A model generated the notes under the pieces. The model worked only from the letters and a program-made list of their open reading frames with translations, did not search any database and was not told the origin of the DNA. Below, one piece after another: positions 10,770 to 21,917 of a DNA stretch of 64,000 bases (position 1 is the stretch's first letter; the number at the start of each line of letters is the position of its first letter). Origin of the DNA: Narthecium ossifragum (taxonomy: Eukaryota; Streptophyta; Magnoliopsida; Dioscoreales; Nartheciaceae); NCBI GenBank assembly GCA_963920575.1, contig OY986970.1, positions 21,769,274-21,833,273 of the forward strand, given 5' to 3'. The position numbers and the translations under genes are program-made.

Positions 10770-12066
10770 CTAAAAACACAACAACGAATATAACTTGCAC
10801 AGGTTATGTTCAGGAGAAGAATTAGGCATGTGAAATAATGAAAGTGATACCTTTTACATCTATCAATTCATACTAATCAAACTAGCAACTTAGTTCATCA
10901 TTCTGTCTTAATCAGCAAACCTTAAAACAATCCAAATTGCATAAACTTCACATCACAATTTATCTGGTCACAATGATTACTTGGTCTCACATAGAAAATA
11001 GGACAGATGGCATACAAAAACTAGCCTATAGAAGGAAATATGTTTATGCACTGTAATGACCACACAGGAACCCTTGACACCACTACCTTCCTATCAGCAG
11101 ATATTAGCAATAAAGTTGAAAAAAATTGATTCTTATCGTGTTATGTTTTCTGCAAACTACTACATGTGATTTCTTCTTTTCTACTTGAGTATATATTTAT
11201 GGCAGTTAGGAAAACAAAATTTGTGTGTGTGTGGCTAGCTAGGCCTCAAATGATGTGCAATCTCTATTATAAATAATGCAACAAATCATAGCTGTGAGGG
11301 ATGCAGCGGACTAAAGCAAAATCAAAACAATGGATCAAAACAAAATCAAAAGAAATGTGAGAGATGCATGTAAAATAGGGGAAATCGGGAAACTCACATG
11401 GGTAGCACGTAGCAATAGCAATGCTCAAGAAACAGGGGAAATCAAAAGATCTGTGAGGATGTAACAGACAAAAAAAAATCAAAAGAATGGAACAAAATAT
11501 GAAAATAGAGAGGAAATAAAGACAAGAAAAAGGTGAGGAGAAGGAGAACTAACCGTTAATGGTGTTCTTTGTCCGTTGTTGGCTGTCGGAGGACGGGAGG
11601 AGGGACTACCAGTCGGCAGCCGCCGGCGCCGCAGCTCGTGGTTGACTGGTTGGAAACTTGGAATAGAGGGCTAGGGCACGGTATTGATTGGAGTGGAGCC
11701 AATGGCTTATGCCATAGATCAATAGATCTATTAGATATTAGTATATTACTTGTTTATTGTTAGGATGTGACTTGTGAGACTGAGATGGGCCAGATGGCTC
11801 GAGTGGGCCAATGGGCCACTCAGTAGCAAGGCTTGGCATATGGCAATATGGCATTATGGGCCTATGGCAAGCCTGTGAAGTGTGAATATATGATATATAA
11901 TATATATAAAAAATACCGTATATTACATTAAATATTTTGGTAATTCGGTATTTACCGAATTTGAAAAATAAAAACCGAATACCGAATTTTTAACATATAA
12001 AAAACCGAACCGAACCGAATTTTTCGGTTCGGTTCTATGATTTCGGTTCGGTTTTGCTCACCCCTA
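10770..12066 (-). promoter_or_regulatory. hAT 5' region: leader, promoter and subterminal repeats
   Basis: No gene lies here. On the minus strand 11740-11550 is a GC-rich patch resembling the first non-coding exon of the transposase. 11890-12066 holds repeated ACCGAA/TTCGGT motifs, including CGAACCGAACCGAA and TTCGGTTCGGTT, which are typical subterminal transposase-binding repeats. The exact promoter cannot be placed from sequence alone. Confidence 0.5.
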
Positions 12067-12960
12067 GCCGCCCCGCTCCAGCCGCGCCGCCCCACTCCAG
12101 CACCGCGACCAGCTCCGTCGCCAGGCTCCTGCCCCGCCCCAGCTTCCAGATCCCCTCCAGGTCCGCCCCCCGTCCCCGCTCCAGTCGCTCCGCGCCCAGC
12201 TCCGTCCGGCGTGCGCCCAGCTCCGTCCAGCTTCCAGATCCTCTCCCCCCCTCCCCGCAGCTAGTAGTTACTTCCGACCAGCGCCGCCCGGCGTCCCCCC
12301 CCAGCTCCGTCGTGCTCCGTCCGGATCCCACCTTCTAGCTCCGTCGTGCTCCAACGCCGCCCCGCTCCAGCGCCGTCCGGATCCCACGGATCCCACCTCC
12401 CAGCTCCGGATTCCACCTCCCCCGCCACGGATCCCACCTCCCAGCTCCAGCACCGTCGTGCTCCGTCCGGATCCCACCTCCCAGCTCCGTCGTGCTCCAG
12501 CGCCGCCCCCGCTCCAGCGCCATCCGGATCCCACGGATCCCACCTCCCAGCTCCGGATCCCACCTCCCCCGCCACGGATCCCACCTCCCAGCTCCGTCCG
12601 GCGTCCCCAGCCACCTCACAGCTCCAGATCCGCCCCCGTCGTGATCCATGTCCGCCCCCGTCGCAGTCGTGCTCCAGCTCCAGCTCCAGCTCCAGATCCG
12701 CCCCCGTCGTGATGCAGGTCCGCCCCCGTCGCCGTCGTGCTCCAGCCACCTCCCAACGGCGGATCCCGACTCCCAACGGCACCTCCAAGCTTCCAGCCAC
12801 CTTCCTGACGCTGCCTCCAACCACCTCCAGTCGCCTCCAGCCATCTCCCAACGGCGGATCCCGACTCCAGCCGCCTCCAGTCACCTCCAGCCGCCACCGG
12901 CGTCCCCAGGTCTGCTCCAGCTCCGCCACCGGTGTCCCCCGCCACATTCCCAGGCTCCAA
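12067..12960 (+). repeat. C-rich minisatellite-like block
   Basis: Imperfect units built from CGGATCCCACCTCCCAGCTC and CCGTCGTGCTCCAGC are repeated many times. All six frames are long and open, which here is a composition effect and not evidence of coding. It abuts the hAT terminus at 12066 directly. Confidence 0.7.
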
Positions 12961-13140
12961 AACTGGGAAGTAACTACCAAAATTGGTAGTTACTTCGCAT
13001 ACAAGTTGTAGTTACTTCGCCTCCAGCCGCCACCGGCGTCCCCGGGTCCGATCCAGCTCCGCCACCGGCGTCCCCCGCCACATTCCCCGTTTCCAAAACT
13101 GGGAAGTAACTACCAAAATTGGTAGTTACTTCGCATAAAT
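12891..13140 (+). repeat. Direct duplication, period 136 bp
   Basis: CCGCCACCGGCGTCCCC followed by CAGCTCCGCCACCGG and an AAAACTGGGAAGTAACTACC segment occurs at 12891 and again at 13027. The unit joins the C-rich block to the first hairpin of the GGAAGTAACTACCA array, so the two repeat classes were duplicated together. Confidence 0.7.
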
Positions 13141-13915
13141 TGTAGATACTTTTTCAAAAAATTGTAGTTACTATTCCCAAAAATAGAGTAGTAACACTGG
13201 GAAGTAACTACCAATATTTGTAGTTATTTCCCACAAATTGTAGATAATTTTCATAAATTGTAATTACTTTCCAAAAAAAATTTTAGTTATTTTTGTAGTT
13301 ACTTATCAGAATTTTTTTTTATATTAACTATTTATAGTTACTTCCCAGAAAATTATAAAGTAATGACCAATATTTTGGAAAGTAACTACCAATTAACAAG
13401 TAACTACCGATTATAAGGGAAGTAACTACCATTTAACTAGGAAGTTACTACCAATTTTATTGGGAAGTAACTACCATCTAACCACCTACTATCTTCCATA
13501 GATAAGGGAAGTAGCTACCAATTATCATTTGGGAAGTAACTACCATTTATTTCGGTAAGTAACTATCACTTAAAGTGGGAAGTAACTACTATTCAAACTG
13601 GTATTTACTTGCCAATTAAACTGGTAGTTACTTCACAGTTAACTGGTAGTTACTTCCCATATAAATTGGTAGTTACTCCCCCCAAAACTGGTAGTTACTT
13701 CCCATCCAAACTGGTAGTTACTTCCCCCATTTAACTGGTAGTTACTTCCTAGTTTAAGCGGTAATTACTTTACAAAAAAACTATAATTACTTCACACTTC
13801 AACTGGTAGTTACTTCCCATTCAAACTGGTATTTACTTGCCAATTAAACTGGTAGATACTTCACAGTTAACTGGTAGTTACTTCCCATATAAATTGGTAG
13901 TTACTCCCCCAATTT
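12962..13915. repeat. Orientation-switching array of GGAAGTAACTACCA repeats
   Basis: Dozens of degenerate 15-25-bp units are seen. Up to about 13590 most read GGGAAGTAACTACCA; after it most read TGGTAGTTACTTCCC, so the array as a whole is an imperfect palindrome. Close pairs also form hairpins (AAGTAACTACCAAAATTGGT at 12967). A ~90-bp block beginning CAAACTGGTATTTACTTGCC is repeated at 13594 and 13815 (period about 221). No coding potential is seen. The superfamily is unknown. Confidence 0.75.
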
Positions 13916-13937
13916 TACTATTAATGCCCCCATTAAT

Positions 13938-13968
13938 GCATGCATCCAGCCATAAAGTGGATGCATGC
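13938..13968. repeat. Perfect 11-bp hairpin with CATGCATG cores
   Basis: GCATGCATCCA, a 9-nt loop, then TGGATGCATGC form a perfect hairpin just beyond the repeat array. The arms carry CATGCA, which resembles the plant RY motif. Whether it is functional or an element end is unknown. The rest of 13916-14293 shows no gene. Confidence 0.6.
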
Positions 13969-14293
13969 ATGCCTTCCATGTATTGGGAATAGGTGTATAT
14001 ATTCCCAACCACTCCATTTAATGCCAACCACCTAATTCAAAACTATTCATCCATCTCTCATTTAAAAAAAATACATAAAGGGTATTTTAGAGATAAAAAA
14101 AATACAGCTGTCCAAAAAGGGACTAAATGGCTTAAAATCTTTCAAGGAGACTATACAGCAAATAAAGTCTCTAAAAGAGACTAAACACCAATTTCCCGTA
14201 GTAGTTATAACCGTGGCCGGTGAGGCGGTGACACGGGGCCACTGACCAATGGGGAGACAGCTGACTATGGAGATCTAAAGGGTGAAGAACAAC

Positions 14294-15421
14294 TAGGGGT
14301 GGCAATCTGGGTCATGACCCGTGAACCCCACCCGACCCGACCCGAGATAAACGGGTTTGGGTTTGGTATAAACGAGTTCGGGTCATAAATGGGTCGACCC
14401 GTTTATAAACGGGTCGGGTCGGGTTGACCCGTGGGTTAGGCGGGTCAACCCGTTAACCCGTACCCACTAGTTACCCAGCCATCTACCCACTTCCCTTACC
14501 CAGCCACTACTCTTACCCAGCCACCTACCCTTAGTAAGGCTCTCACCCTCTCCTCCACTCCTCGATCTCTACTCCCCCCCGGCTGCCCGATCTCCCTCTC
14601 CCTCCGGGCCTCCGCTCCTCTCACCCTCTCCACCTCCTCCCTTGCCTCTCTGCTCCCCCCCTCTCCCCGGCCTCCGCCTCCGCCCGGACCGCCCCCCACT
14701 CCTTCCCGTCGCCTCCACGGCCTCCTCCCGTCTCCTCCACGGCCTCCTCCACGCCCCCCCACTCCTTCCCGTCGCCTCCACGGCCCCCACTCCTTCTCGT
14801 CCTCCACGCCCTCCGCCTCCGGCCCCCACTCCTTCCCGTCCTCCACGGCCTCCGCCCCCAAGGCACTCCTTCCCGTCGCCGTCCTCCACGGGCTCCGCGA
14901 GGTCACCTCAGCGCCGACCACGACCACGAAGCTCCACTGCCATCCTGATTCGTCCAGATCCGGCTGCATCCCGGCCAGATCCGGCTGCTTCCTCGCCGCT
15001 ACGACTCAGATCCGGCTGTTTCCCAGCCAGATCCGGCCAGATCTGGCTGTTTCCGACCAGATCCGACTGTTACCCAGCCAGATCCGGCTGTTTCCGGCCA
15101 GATCCGGGCTGTTTCCCGGCCAGTTTGTAATTAGTTGTAATTTAATTGTAATTTGATATGATTGCTTGTATGGTTGTAACTTGTAACTATTGAGGATGTA
15201 TTTTGATCAGATTGTAATTAGTTGTAATTTGATATGTTTAATTGTTGTTAAACGGGTCGATCTGACCTGATCCGACCCGACCCATTTAATAAACGGGTTA
15301 GGCGGGTCGGGTCGGGTTGACCCGTTTATAAACGGGTCGGGTTCGGATTGGGTGTTTTGTTAAACGGGTCAGTGTATGACCCGACCCGAACCCGACCCGT
15401 GAACCCGAATTACCACCCCTA
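14294..15421. mobile_element. hAT non-autonomous element with 8-bp TSD
   Basis: The ends are TAGGGGTGGCAA and TTACCACCCCTA. Direct flanks AGAACAAC at 14286-14293 and 15422-15429 are an exact 8-bp TSD, the hAT hallmark. Subterminal GGGTCGGGTTGACCCG repeats lie at both ends. The centre (about 14560-15120) is C-rich with a repeated CAGATCCGGCTGTTTCC unit. No transposase is present. Confidence 0.9.
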
Positions 15422-16883
15422 AGAACAACCATCCTAAAGCATATCTGGTTTCCACGCTTCTCGTTTGTATTTACGGATCTGAAACACTTAATTATTGTTA
15501 TGGATTACTAAACCCTCTTAAGGGAGCTGCTTCTCTCACCCCCTGACACCACCCCTCCCATGACATGAACACTCCTTTTTTCCAACTGTGCCCCCGTCTG
15601 TTTTTCCCCTCCCCTCATTTCCCCTTTCCTTTTCCTATTTCTTTTTTCTCTCTCTCAATTTTATGTAGTTTTTTTTTAGTTTTGTTTCTTTTTTTTCATT
15701 ACTTTTTTTTATAATCAGTTTTATTTATTCCTTTTTTTATTTATCAATTTTATTTCTTTTTTATCCGTTTTTTTTCTTTTTTGGATAAACAGTTTTTTAT
15801 TATATGTTTGTAATCTTTGGTTTATTTTTTAGTTGTAGTTTTTTGAAGTGATTATTTGTAAAAATTTAAAAAGTGTAAAAATATGGATCAAAATAAAACG
15901 TGTATATATATATAAAACAAAAATACTAACAGTTAAAAATGCATTGTGTTTTGTGAAAAGCCTATTAAGTCAATATTGATTTAGCCATGTTCAGAGAAAA
16001 ATGCATGTAATAATACACACAAAAAGATACACAAAACTATATAAAAATACGAATTCTAATCAATATTGCATCCAAATTCTGCTCCCGTCGCACTTGATGT
16101 TGTACCTGACAAATCAACACGTGCCATATAATGAGCCACCCATCGTAGAAGAATTCATGTGGTGGTCATCATATCCTACAGATGCTTATCATCTCAATTT
16201 TCTAAAAGAATTCATATTGTGGTCATCCACATATCACAATAATTTAAATTTTTTATAATTTATAATTTTGAACTTTTTATATTTTGAATTTTGAAATTTT
16301 TACGATTTGAAATTTGAAAATTTGAAATTTTTATGATTTGAAATTTGAAATCTTTAAAATTTAAAATTTTTTTAAAATTTATACGATTTGAAATTTGAAA
16401 TTTGAAAATTTTAAGATTTGAAATTTGAAATTTTTACAATTAAATGTCTTAATAAATTAAAATATGAAGATGTGCTTTGGGAAGGGTATTTTGGACTTTT
16501 TTCTCCAAAATGAACTAAATACCCGAAATTTCTTGTGGCTGGTCTAATTGCCAGATTGGGTCCAAATAAAGGACCCCGGTCCCTTTCCCCAAAAAATAAT
16601 AATAAAACTGATTAGAAAAACAAAACTAATAAAAAAAGTAAATAAAAATTAAACAAAACTGAATAAAAAAACAAAGAAAAAAAAGAAACTTGCAATGAAT
16701 AGTGAGGGAAATTAAATAAAACTGAAAAAAAAGAAAAAGAAGAAAACTGGTTATAGAGAGAGATGGAGAGAGAGTAATGATAAAGGGTATAAAGGTAAAA
16801 CGTAAGAGGGGAGTGCGGGTGTTGGTTTGGGGGGGGGGGGGCGAGTAGCAATTTACCCCCTCTTAATTGAATGGCCCATCTAG
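15422..16883. other. AT-rich spacer without a gene
   Basis: The block contains T-rich (15600-15850) and A-rich (16600-16760) tracts that are loosely complementary. It also has a run of GAAATTTGAAATTT repeats at 16255-16440 and a 12-bp G run near 16830. It may be a decayed TIR element. No protein or RNA gene is recognised. Confidence 0.4.
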
Positions 16884-17215
16884 GTATTATTTTTTTTTAA
16901 AAATCCACTTGTCTTTTCATTTGTAAATCGAATGACACTTTTGTGTTTCTTTACAAAACATGCCAAATTCATAAATTTGGACGAAAATACCCCTTGTCAA
17001 CTCTCTCTCATCATTTAATGCCACCTGACACAAGTATGAGAGAGAGAAAAGAGAAAATTCCTTACTTATGCGAGAAATTCCTTAATGCCACATGACATAG
17101 ATCTATCAACTTTAGTCTTCCATAAGTGAGGAATCCTTGTCAATTTCAAGGAATCCTTGGTTATTAGTTAGGAATCTTTAATTATTAGTTATTACTTCGG
17201 AGATACTGTTCACCT

Positions 17216-17425
17216 TTAGAACAAAAACAGAGTGTCGAGGTTCTCTAGTTGGCCGATCTCCGGCGGGATCTCTCCTGAGAGCCCGCAGTTAGCCATGTCA
17301 ACCCGGATGAGGCGGGTTAGGTTACCAAGCTCCAGTGGGATCCCACCTTCGTAGCTGTTGAAGTAGCCTAGGCAGAGCTCACAGAGGTTGCCGATTTTCG
17401 GTGGGATAATGCCGTCGAGGAATCG
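17216..17425 (-). pseudogene. LRR receptor-kinase fragment (BAM/CLV1-like), left arm
   Basis: Reads GYFNSYEGGIPLELGNLTR then MANCGLSGEIPPEIGQLENL. This is the leucine-rich-repeat pattern of the extracellular domain of CLV1/BAM receptor kinases; the motif DMANCGLSG with following NLDTLFL is characteristic of that clade. Only about three repeats are present and there is no kinase. The outer end (toward 17216) leads into the AT-rich MULE end. It is a captured fragment, not a gene. Confidence 0.75.
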
Positions 17426-17548
17426 AAGAAAGAGAGAAACAGACGAGAGAGCATGAGAAACAAAAGAGCCAGAGAAGAGGGGAGGAGAGAACAGGAGGGG
17501 AGTCGAAGCCGGAGAAGAGGAGGCGACGGAGCCGGAGCCGGAGGAGGA

Positions 17549-17753
17549 GCGAGTCAGGTCCGCCAGAGGGGTCGGCCTCGCCGCGGAGGTAGGTGTGAGA
17601 GACCATCCGTTGGGCGAGGTCAAGGGTGGGGTAGGCGATCTTGGGGGCACTCGAGGAGAGAGTGGCGATGAGGGGGGTGAGGACGGTCTCGGACTCGGCG
17701 AGGGAGAGGATGAGCGGCCCATCGTGGAGGGGACCAGGCAGGGAGGATGACAA
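17549..17753 (-). pseudogene. BIG-like ARF-GEF fragment, left arm
   Basis: Reads DGPLILSLAESETVLTPL and then SAPKIAYPTLDLAQRMVSHT followed by YLRGEADPSGGPDS. This resembles the N-terminal DCB region of plant BIG brefeldin-A-inhibited ARF guanine-nucleotide exchange factors, where a KIA-PALD-QKLI-GYLRGEADPSG pattern occurs. The identification is from remembered family pattern, so moderate. It lies upstream of the LRR fragment in the same orientation but in a different frame, making a chimeric capture. Confidence 0.55.
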
Positions 17754-17767
17754 GTCGGGAGAGGAAG

Positions 17768-20177
17768 TGTCACACCCTGGCCCAGAAAACCCATCCAGGA
17801 CGGGGTGTGAGGGTTCCTATCTCTATTCATCTTCAATTGGCGCGATACAAAGCGGAAAAGACAGATAAATTTAAACAAATTATAATCCAGAGGTAAACGG
17901 ATATTCAATTTATATAACATCAGTTGTACTATTCAATATTTGATACAAGAAGTCTTCCAAGGATAGATATAATACATAATCCCAAAAGTCCTCGAAATGT
18001 TTACAACATATATATTAACAAAAAGGTACAACAGTTGTATCCTCCAGCAAAACCTCAAGCGCCTCTGGATGTACTCGCGCCGCCAAAGGCCGATCCCGCC
18101 GGCTCCACAGAAGAAGAACTGCCGCCTGCACCTGCAAACGCAGCCCGGGTAGGAGTGAGCGATAAGCTCAGTAGGGTTCTACTCTACGGCAAACAGAAGG
18201 GAGGAAAACAACAACAATGTTGTCTCCCCGCTCAAGTCTAAGGAATGCCACGGGGTTCCACGACCCCTGTCGACTACCCGAAGGATCCTACTCTTCTCAA
18301 CCAACCACGCTGGGATACATGAACCAAACACGCTGGGAGGAATCAAAGAACCAGAACCAGTAGGATCACCCTTACCCAGCAGGAAGCCACTGCCTGGGGA
18401 CCATGTCAGGGGCACCGACAACCATCCTTAGCCCTTGGCCTTGGGAGACCAACACGACCTCTAAACCTCAAACACTGATCAAGCCGGCTATCGCAAAAAA
18501 ATCCTCAACAACAAGAGATTCGTTGATACAAGATCACACCCTAATCTTGACTACCCAGCCACGGTCCTAAGACTAGATCCGAGCTACCCGAGAGCCTCGG
18601 ATCGGTGACCCAAACCATCGCCCGCCTAACCTCATATGCCTCTAATGCACACAATGCGTGAACCTATGCAAACATCTACCCTAGATGTCTCTACATGCCA
18701 TAACATCAATTACAGGTTCACAGTTATACAATAGCGCTCGGCACTCGCCGGCAAGAGGCTAAGGTTTCACAATTCCTCATTAGCTAGCACTCATAGCTAG
18801 CTAATGGTTAGGCAAACAATTAAGCAATTGAACACCAATCACACATGTATTTAAAAGCAAGCCACATCATCAATTTATTCAAAGGAAATAACATGCGATT
18901 CATTCCTTAATCTCAAAGGAAATCCCTTGAAAACTTCATGAAAACCTCATACCAACCTCCCAACATGTCTAACTATCAAACCCAAGTGAAAGCCATCCAA
19001 GAAAAACCAGAAAACACTGTTTAAGGGCCCACGGTCGATGCGATGGTCGATCTGACGGTCCACCGTGAGGCCACGGTCGATCCGGCGGTCGACCGTGAGG
19101 CCAAACAAGCAAAACCCTAATGGCGACGGTCGATCCACCCATCGACCCTGGAAGCCCGAAACCAAACAGAGCCTGACGGTCGATCCGACGGTCGATCTAA
19201 CGGTCGACCGTGAGGCAAATCGGAAAAAGGGAGAATCCCGCGGTCGATCCATGCATCGACCGTGGGAGGTCAGAAAACCCAACAGAGCCTGACGGACGAT
19301 GCGACGGTCGATCCGCCGGTCGACCGTCAGGCCTAGAAAGAGCAAATCAATACTTGACGGTCGATGCACTGATCGACCGTCGAGCCTCTGGCACAGTTCC
19401 TCAGAACAGTGCCAGAAATCCAATTTCTTGGATTTCGATCATCAAATCTTGTTGGAAAACAATGAAATTTTGCAAAGCATACGTAATTAACGATGGGGAA
19501 TCTAATGATGCAAAGAAATCACATTTTTGATGGTTAAATCTCCTATTTAGGTCGAATTGGGCAAAAACCGATAATACGACGATAATACGGAAACAAGCCG
19601 TTAAAATACCGAAATCTCAACGTGGGAAAACTGGAATCGAACCACACTACATGTGCAAAAAGCTACAATGCATTCTAACATGTATTCCTACAGTGAAAGG
19701 GCAATAAACCTATCCTAGGAGAACCCGATCCTAAGATCGAGGTAGAAACACCTACTTGAGCAAGTAGGGCAGCTCCTCCACGCGTCCAACCAGTCAAGCC
19801 GCCAAGATCCGCGCTCCAAAAGCCGCGTCTCCAAGCCCTAGCTCAGCCGAAGGAGAGAGAAGGAGAGAGAGAGAAAGGGACATGGCTTATATAGAAATAC
19901 GGATCTATCTCAGCCGTCCGATTCGATCTTTCCCGATCGAGCTCCGATCTTCCGATCAGACGCACCCTAGAGATTCTAATCAAACACATACATCAATCCA
20001 AGGCCGTGTGTGAAACGCGGGTGTGAAACCGACCACCAGAGGGCATATTAACCAAAATGCCCTCGGGGTCCAAACCGCCATACGATCGCCCGATCGTACC
20101 TGACGTGGGACCAAACCAATAGGAAACCGGCTCTCGACCCACGCGGTTGAGCCAGGTCAGAGGGACGGGCCCTCACA
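17768..20177 (-). mobile_element. Solo LTR X1 (Ty3/gypsy, Tekay-like), TSD GGAAG
   Basis: Minus-strand ends are TGTGAGGGCCCGTCC and GGGTGTGACA, typical of chromovirus LTRs. Flanks GGAAG at 17763-17767 and 20178-20182 are an exact 5-bp TSD. A TATA box (CTATATAAGCC) lies near 19885 on the minus strand. A 350-bp minisatellite (19030-19385) of GGTCGATC/GGTCGACC palindromes lies inside it. No internal region is present, so LTR-LTR recombination has removed it. Confidence 0.9.
19030..19385. repeat. Palindromic GGTCGATC / GGTCGACC cluster in LTR X1
   Basis: Roughly a dozen copies of GACGGTCGATCC and CGGTCGACCGTGAGGC-like motifs are spaced 20-70 bp apart. One copy, GTCGATCCATGCATCGAC at about 19243, recurs in the unrelated foldback MULE at 46424 and 47009. 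The open frames across the cluster are repeat-driven. Confidence 0.7.
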
Positions 20178-20208
20178 GGAAGGGCCGGAAGGGGGGGACG
20201 AGTGGGAG

Positions 20209-21912
20209 TGATATCACTCAAATGTTTCACGCACAGCGGTCGTGGTGCAGTACAGCATAAGAGAGGTCGAATCCCACAGAGAGACAAACAGAAAACGTCC
20301 AAAACACAAATAACAATGAATTGAAGACAAACGAGAACTTAAGAATTAACTAAATTCGATCAGAGGATTTAGTTGAAATATAAGTTTAACTAAGGATATC
20401 AGGATGTTAATAAGGCTAGGCTTCAGGAATCACTTCACTCGGATTTATGTTCTTCTCTTCTCAATGGTTCATATGAAACTCAGTTAAAGGATTCACATCC
20501 CAATCACCTTAACCGGGAGATATGGAATTATAAACCTAACAAAATATATAGATGTCTCTTCCTACGATTGATTCCAATCCAAACTTAAGAATATATTATC
20601 CAATCCAAACTTAAGAATATATGATACCGGCTGTCACTACAGGCAACATATAGCAAAAGTTCATGGGGACAAAGCCCTAACTCTATCTAACCGGATCTCT
20701 AAGAATACACAATACCAACTCTCACAATCGGCAATGCATAGCAAAGATTTCACGGGATAGAGCCCCAACCTTGTCTTATTAGATCCATAAGAATACACAA
20801 TACTAGTTGTCACTACGGGCAATGCATAGCAAAGGTCTCGTGAGACTCGGTAGGAGAATCAAAAGAGATAACTATGGGATTATAAGATCATGAAAGAAGC
20901 ATGACTGGATTCATAATATTAATCATCCACATAGAAACCTATAATCTGAAAATAATCTTTGAAGATTCAATACATAGGAAAGAGTTTAACAATAAAGATT
21001 GAAACTATGAACCATCGTTGGAGAAGAAGTCCTAGTCCTCGCTAGATCATCCGTCCGCCATGCCCGCGGATTACTCGGCCATGGATGGAGATTTCTTCAT
21101 CTTCTTCCTTTGCTTTTCTCCCCTCCAAAGCTATGTAGAAAACCCCCTTGGAACCTCCCAAATTTCGGATTAAATAAGCATATATATAGGGGAACCCCGA
21201 AATTAGGGTTTTAGTTGAGTTGGACTCGGATTTCCTGAAGGCAGCCCTATTCCGGTCACAATTGGGTCCAATCAAGCCGGAATTGCGAAACTTACTCGAC
21301 ACGAAAGTTGTGTATTTGGAAGTCTTTTACCAGATTCCGAAGATTTTGCAATATTCTTAGTTATATAGAATATTTGACGAATATTCTCCTCAACTTCGAC
21401 AGAACAGTTTTCCAGCTTGTGTAACTTCATATATTTTTCCAATCTGCTATCACACCGTCCAGAATCTCACAAATTGTCCAACATAAAAGTTGTAGATCTC
21501 TGTACTTTCTACCATGTATTCAAATTTCAGAATATTTGGACTTCCAGAGAATATGTTAGGAATATTTTCCTACCAGCGCATCAAATCAATCTTCTTCTTC
21601 CGTAACTGCTTTGTCTGCACCTCTTGTACTCAAAATAGCATATCTTCCTCTAGGAAACTCCAAATCACGAACCGTAAAAACTTCCGGAAACTAGACTTCC
21701 AGAGCTTTCCAACCATATATGACATATCATCTGGTTTCTTCCGAGAAGGTACAGTTTTGACGTTAAATACCCATCTTTGCTTCAATTTCCTGCATAATAC
21801 AAATAACTTTGTGAAGCAACATATACGGACAAAATCACCTATATTAATCATGAAAACTAAGGAAATAAGCTGCTCTTAGTCATGTTCAAAGTGCACTTTC
21901 ATGCACTCATCA
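20209..21912 (-). mobile_element. Solo LTR C1, TSD GGGAG
   Basis: Minus-strand ends are TGATGAGTGCATGAAAG and TTTGAGTGATATCA. Flanks GGGAG at 20204-20208 and 21913-21917 are identical. A TATA-like CTATATATATGC lies near 21188. The same family recurs at 48271-49927. No coding sequence is present. Confidence 0.9.
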
Positions 21913-21917
21913 GGGAG

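Larger units (their letters stand above)
1..12066 (-). mobile_element. hAT transposon, left end outside window, interrupted by a Helitron
   Basis: The right (5') terminus reads TAGGGGTGAGCAAAACCG on the minus strand from 12066, the usual hAT start, followed by subterminal ACCGAA-type repeats to about 11890. A RICESLEEPER-like transposase lies downstream on the same strand (10769 to 8627, last exon 609-551). No matching terminus is seen between 1 and 550, so the 3' end should lie left of the window. The Helitron at 630-8564 must be removed to restore the element. Minus strand 1-550 looks like 3' UTR; a CAG acceptor-like site after a T-rich tract near 421 may mark a 3'-UTR intron. The left boundary is inferred. 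Confidence 0.75.

Noticed and set aside
12261..12980. 239-codon Gly/Arg/Trp-rich frame
   Set aside because: Arises from the C-rich minisatellite; all six frames are long and repetitive.
15540..16870. Long TIR element from complementary T-rich and A-rich tracts
   Set aside because: Similarity is mostly homopolymer bias, and no ends or TSD could be placed.
17216..17920. Functional LRR receptor gene
   Set aside because: Only about three repeats, no signal peptide, no kinase, fused out of frame to an unrelated fragment and mirrored in the opposite arm.
18947..19423. 158-codon frame with repeated DRRIDR motifs
   Set aside because: Translation of the GGTCGATC minisatellite in LTR X1; all strands are open there and no protein family fits.
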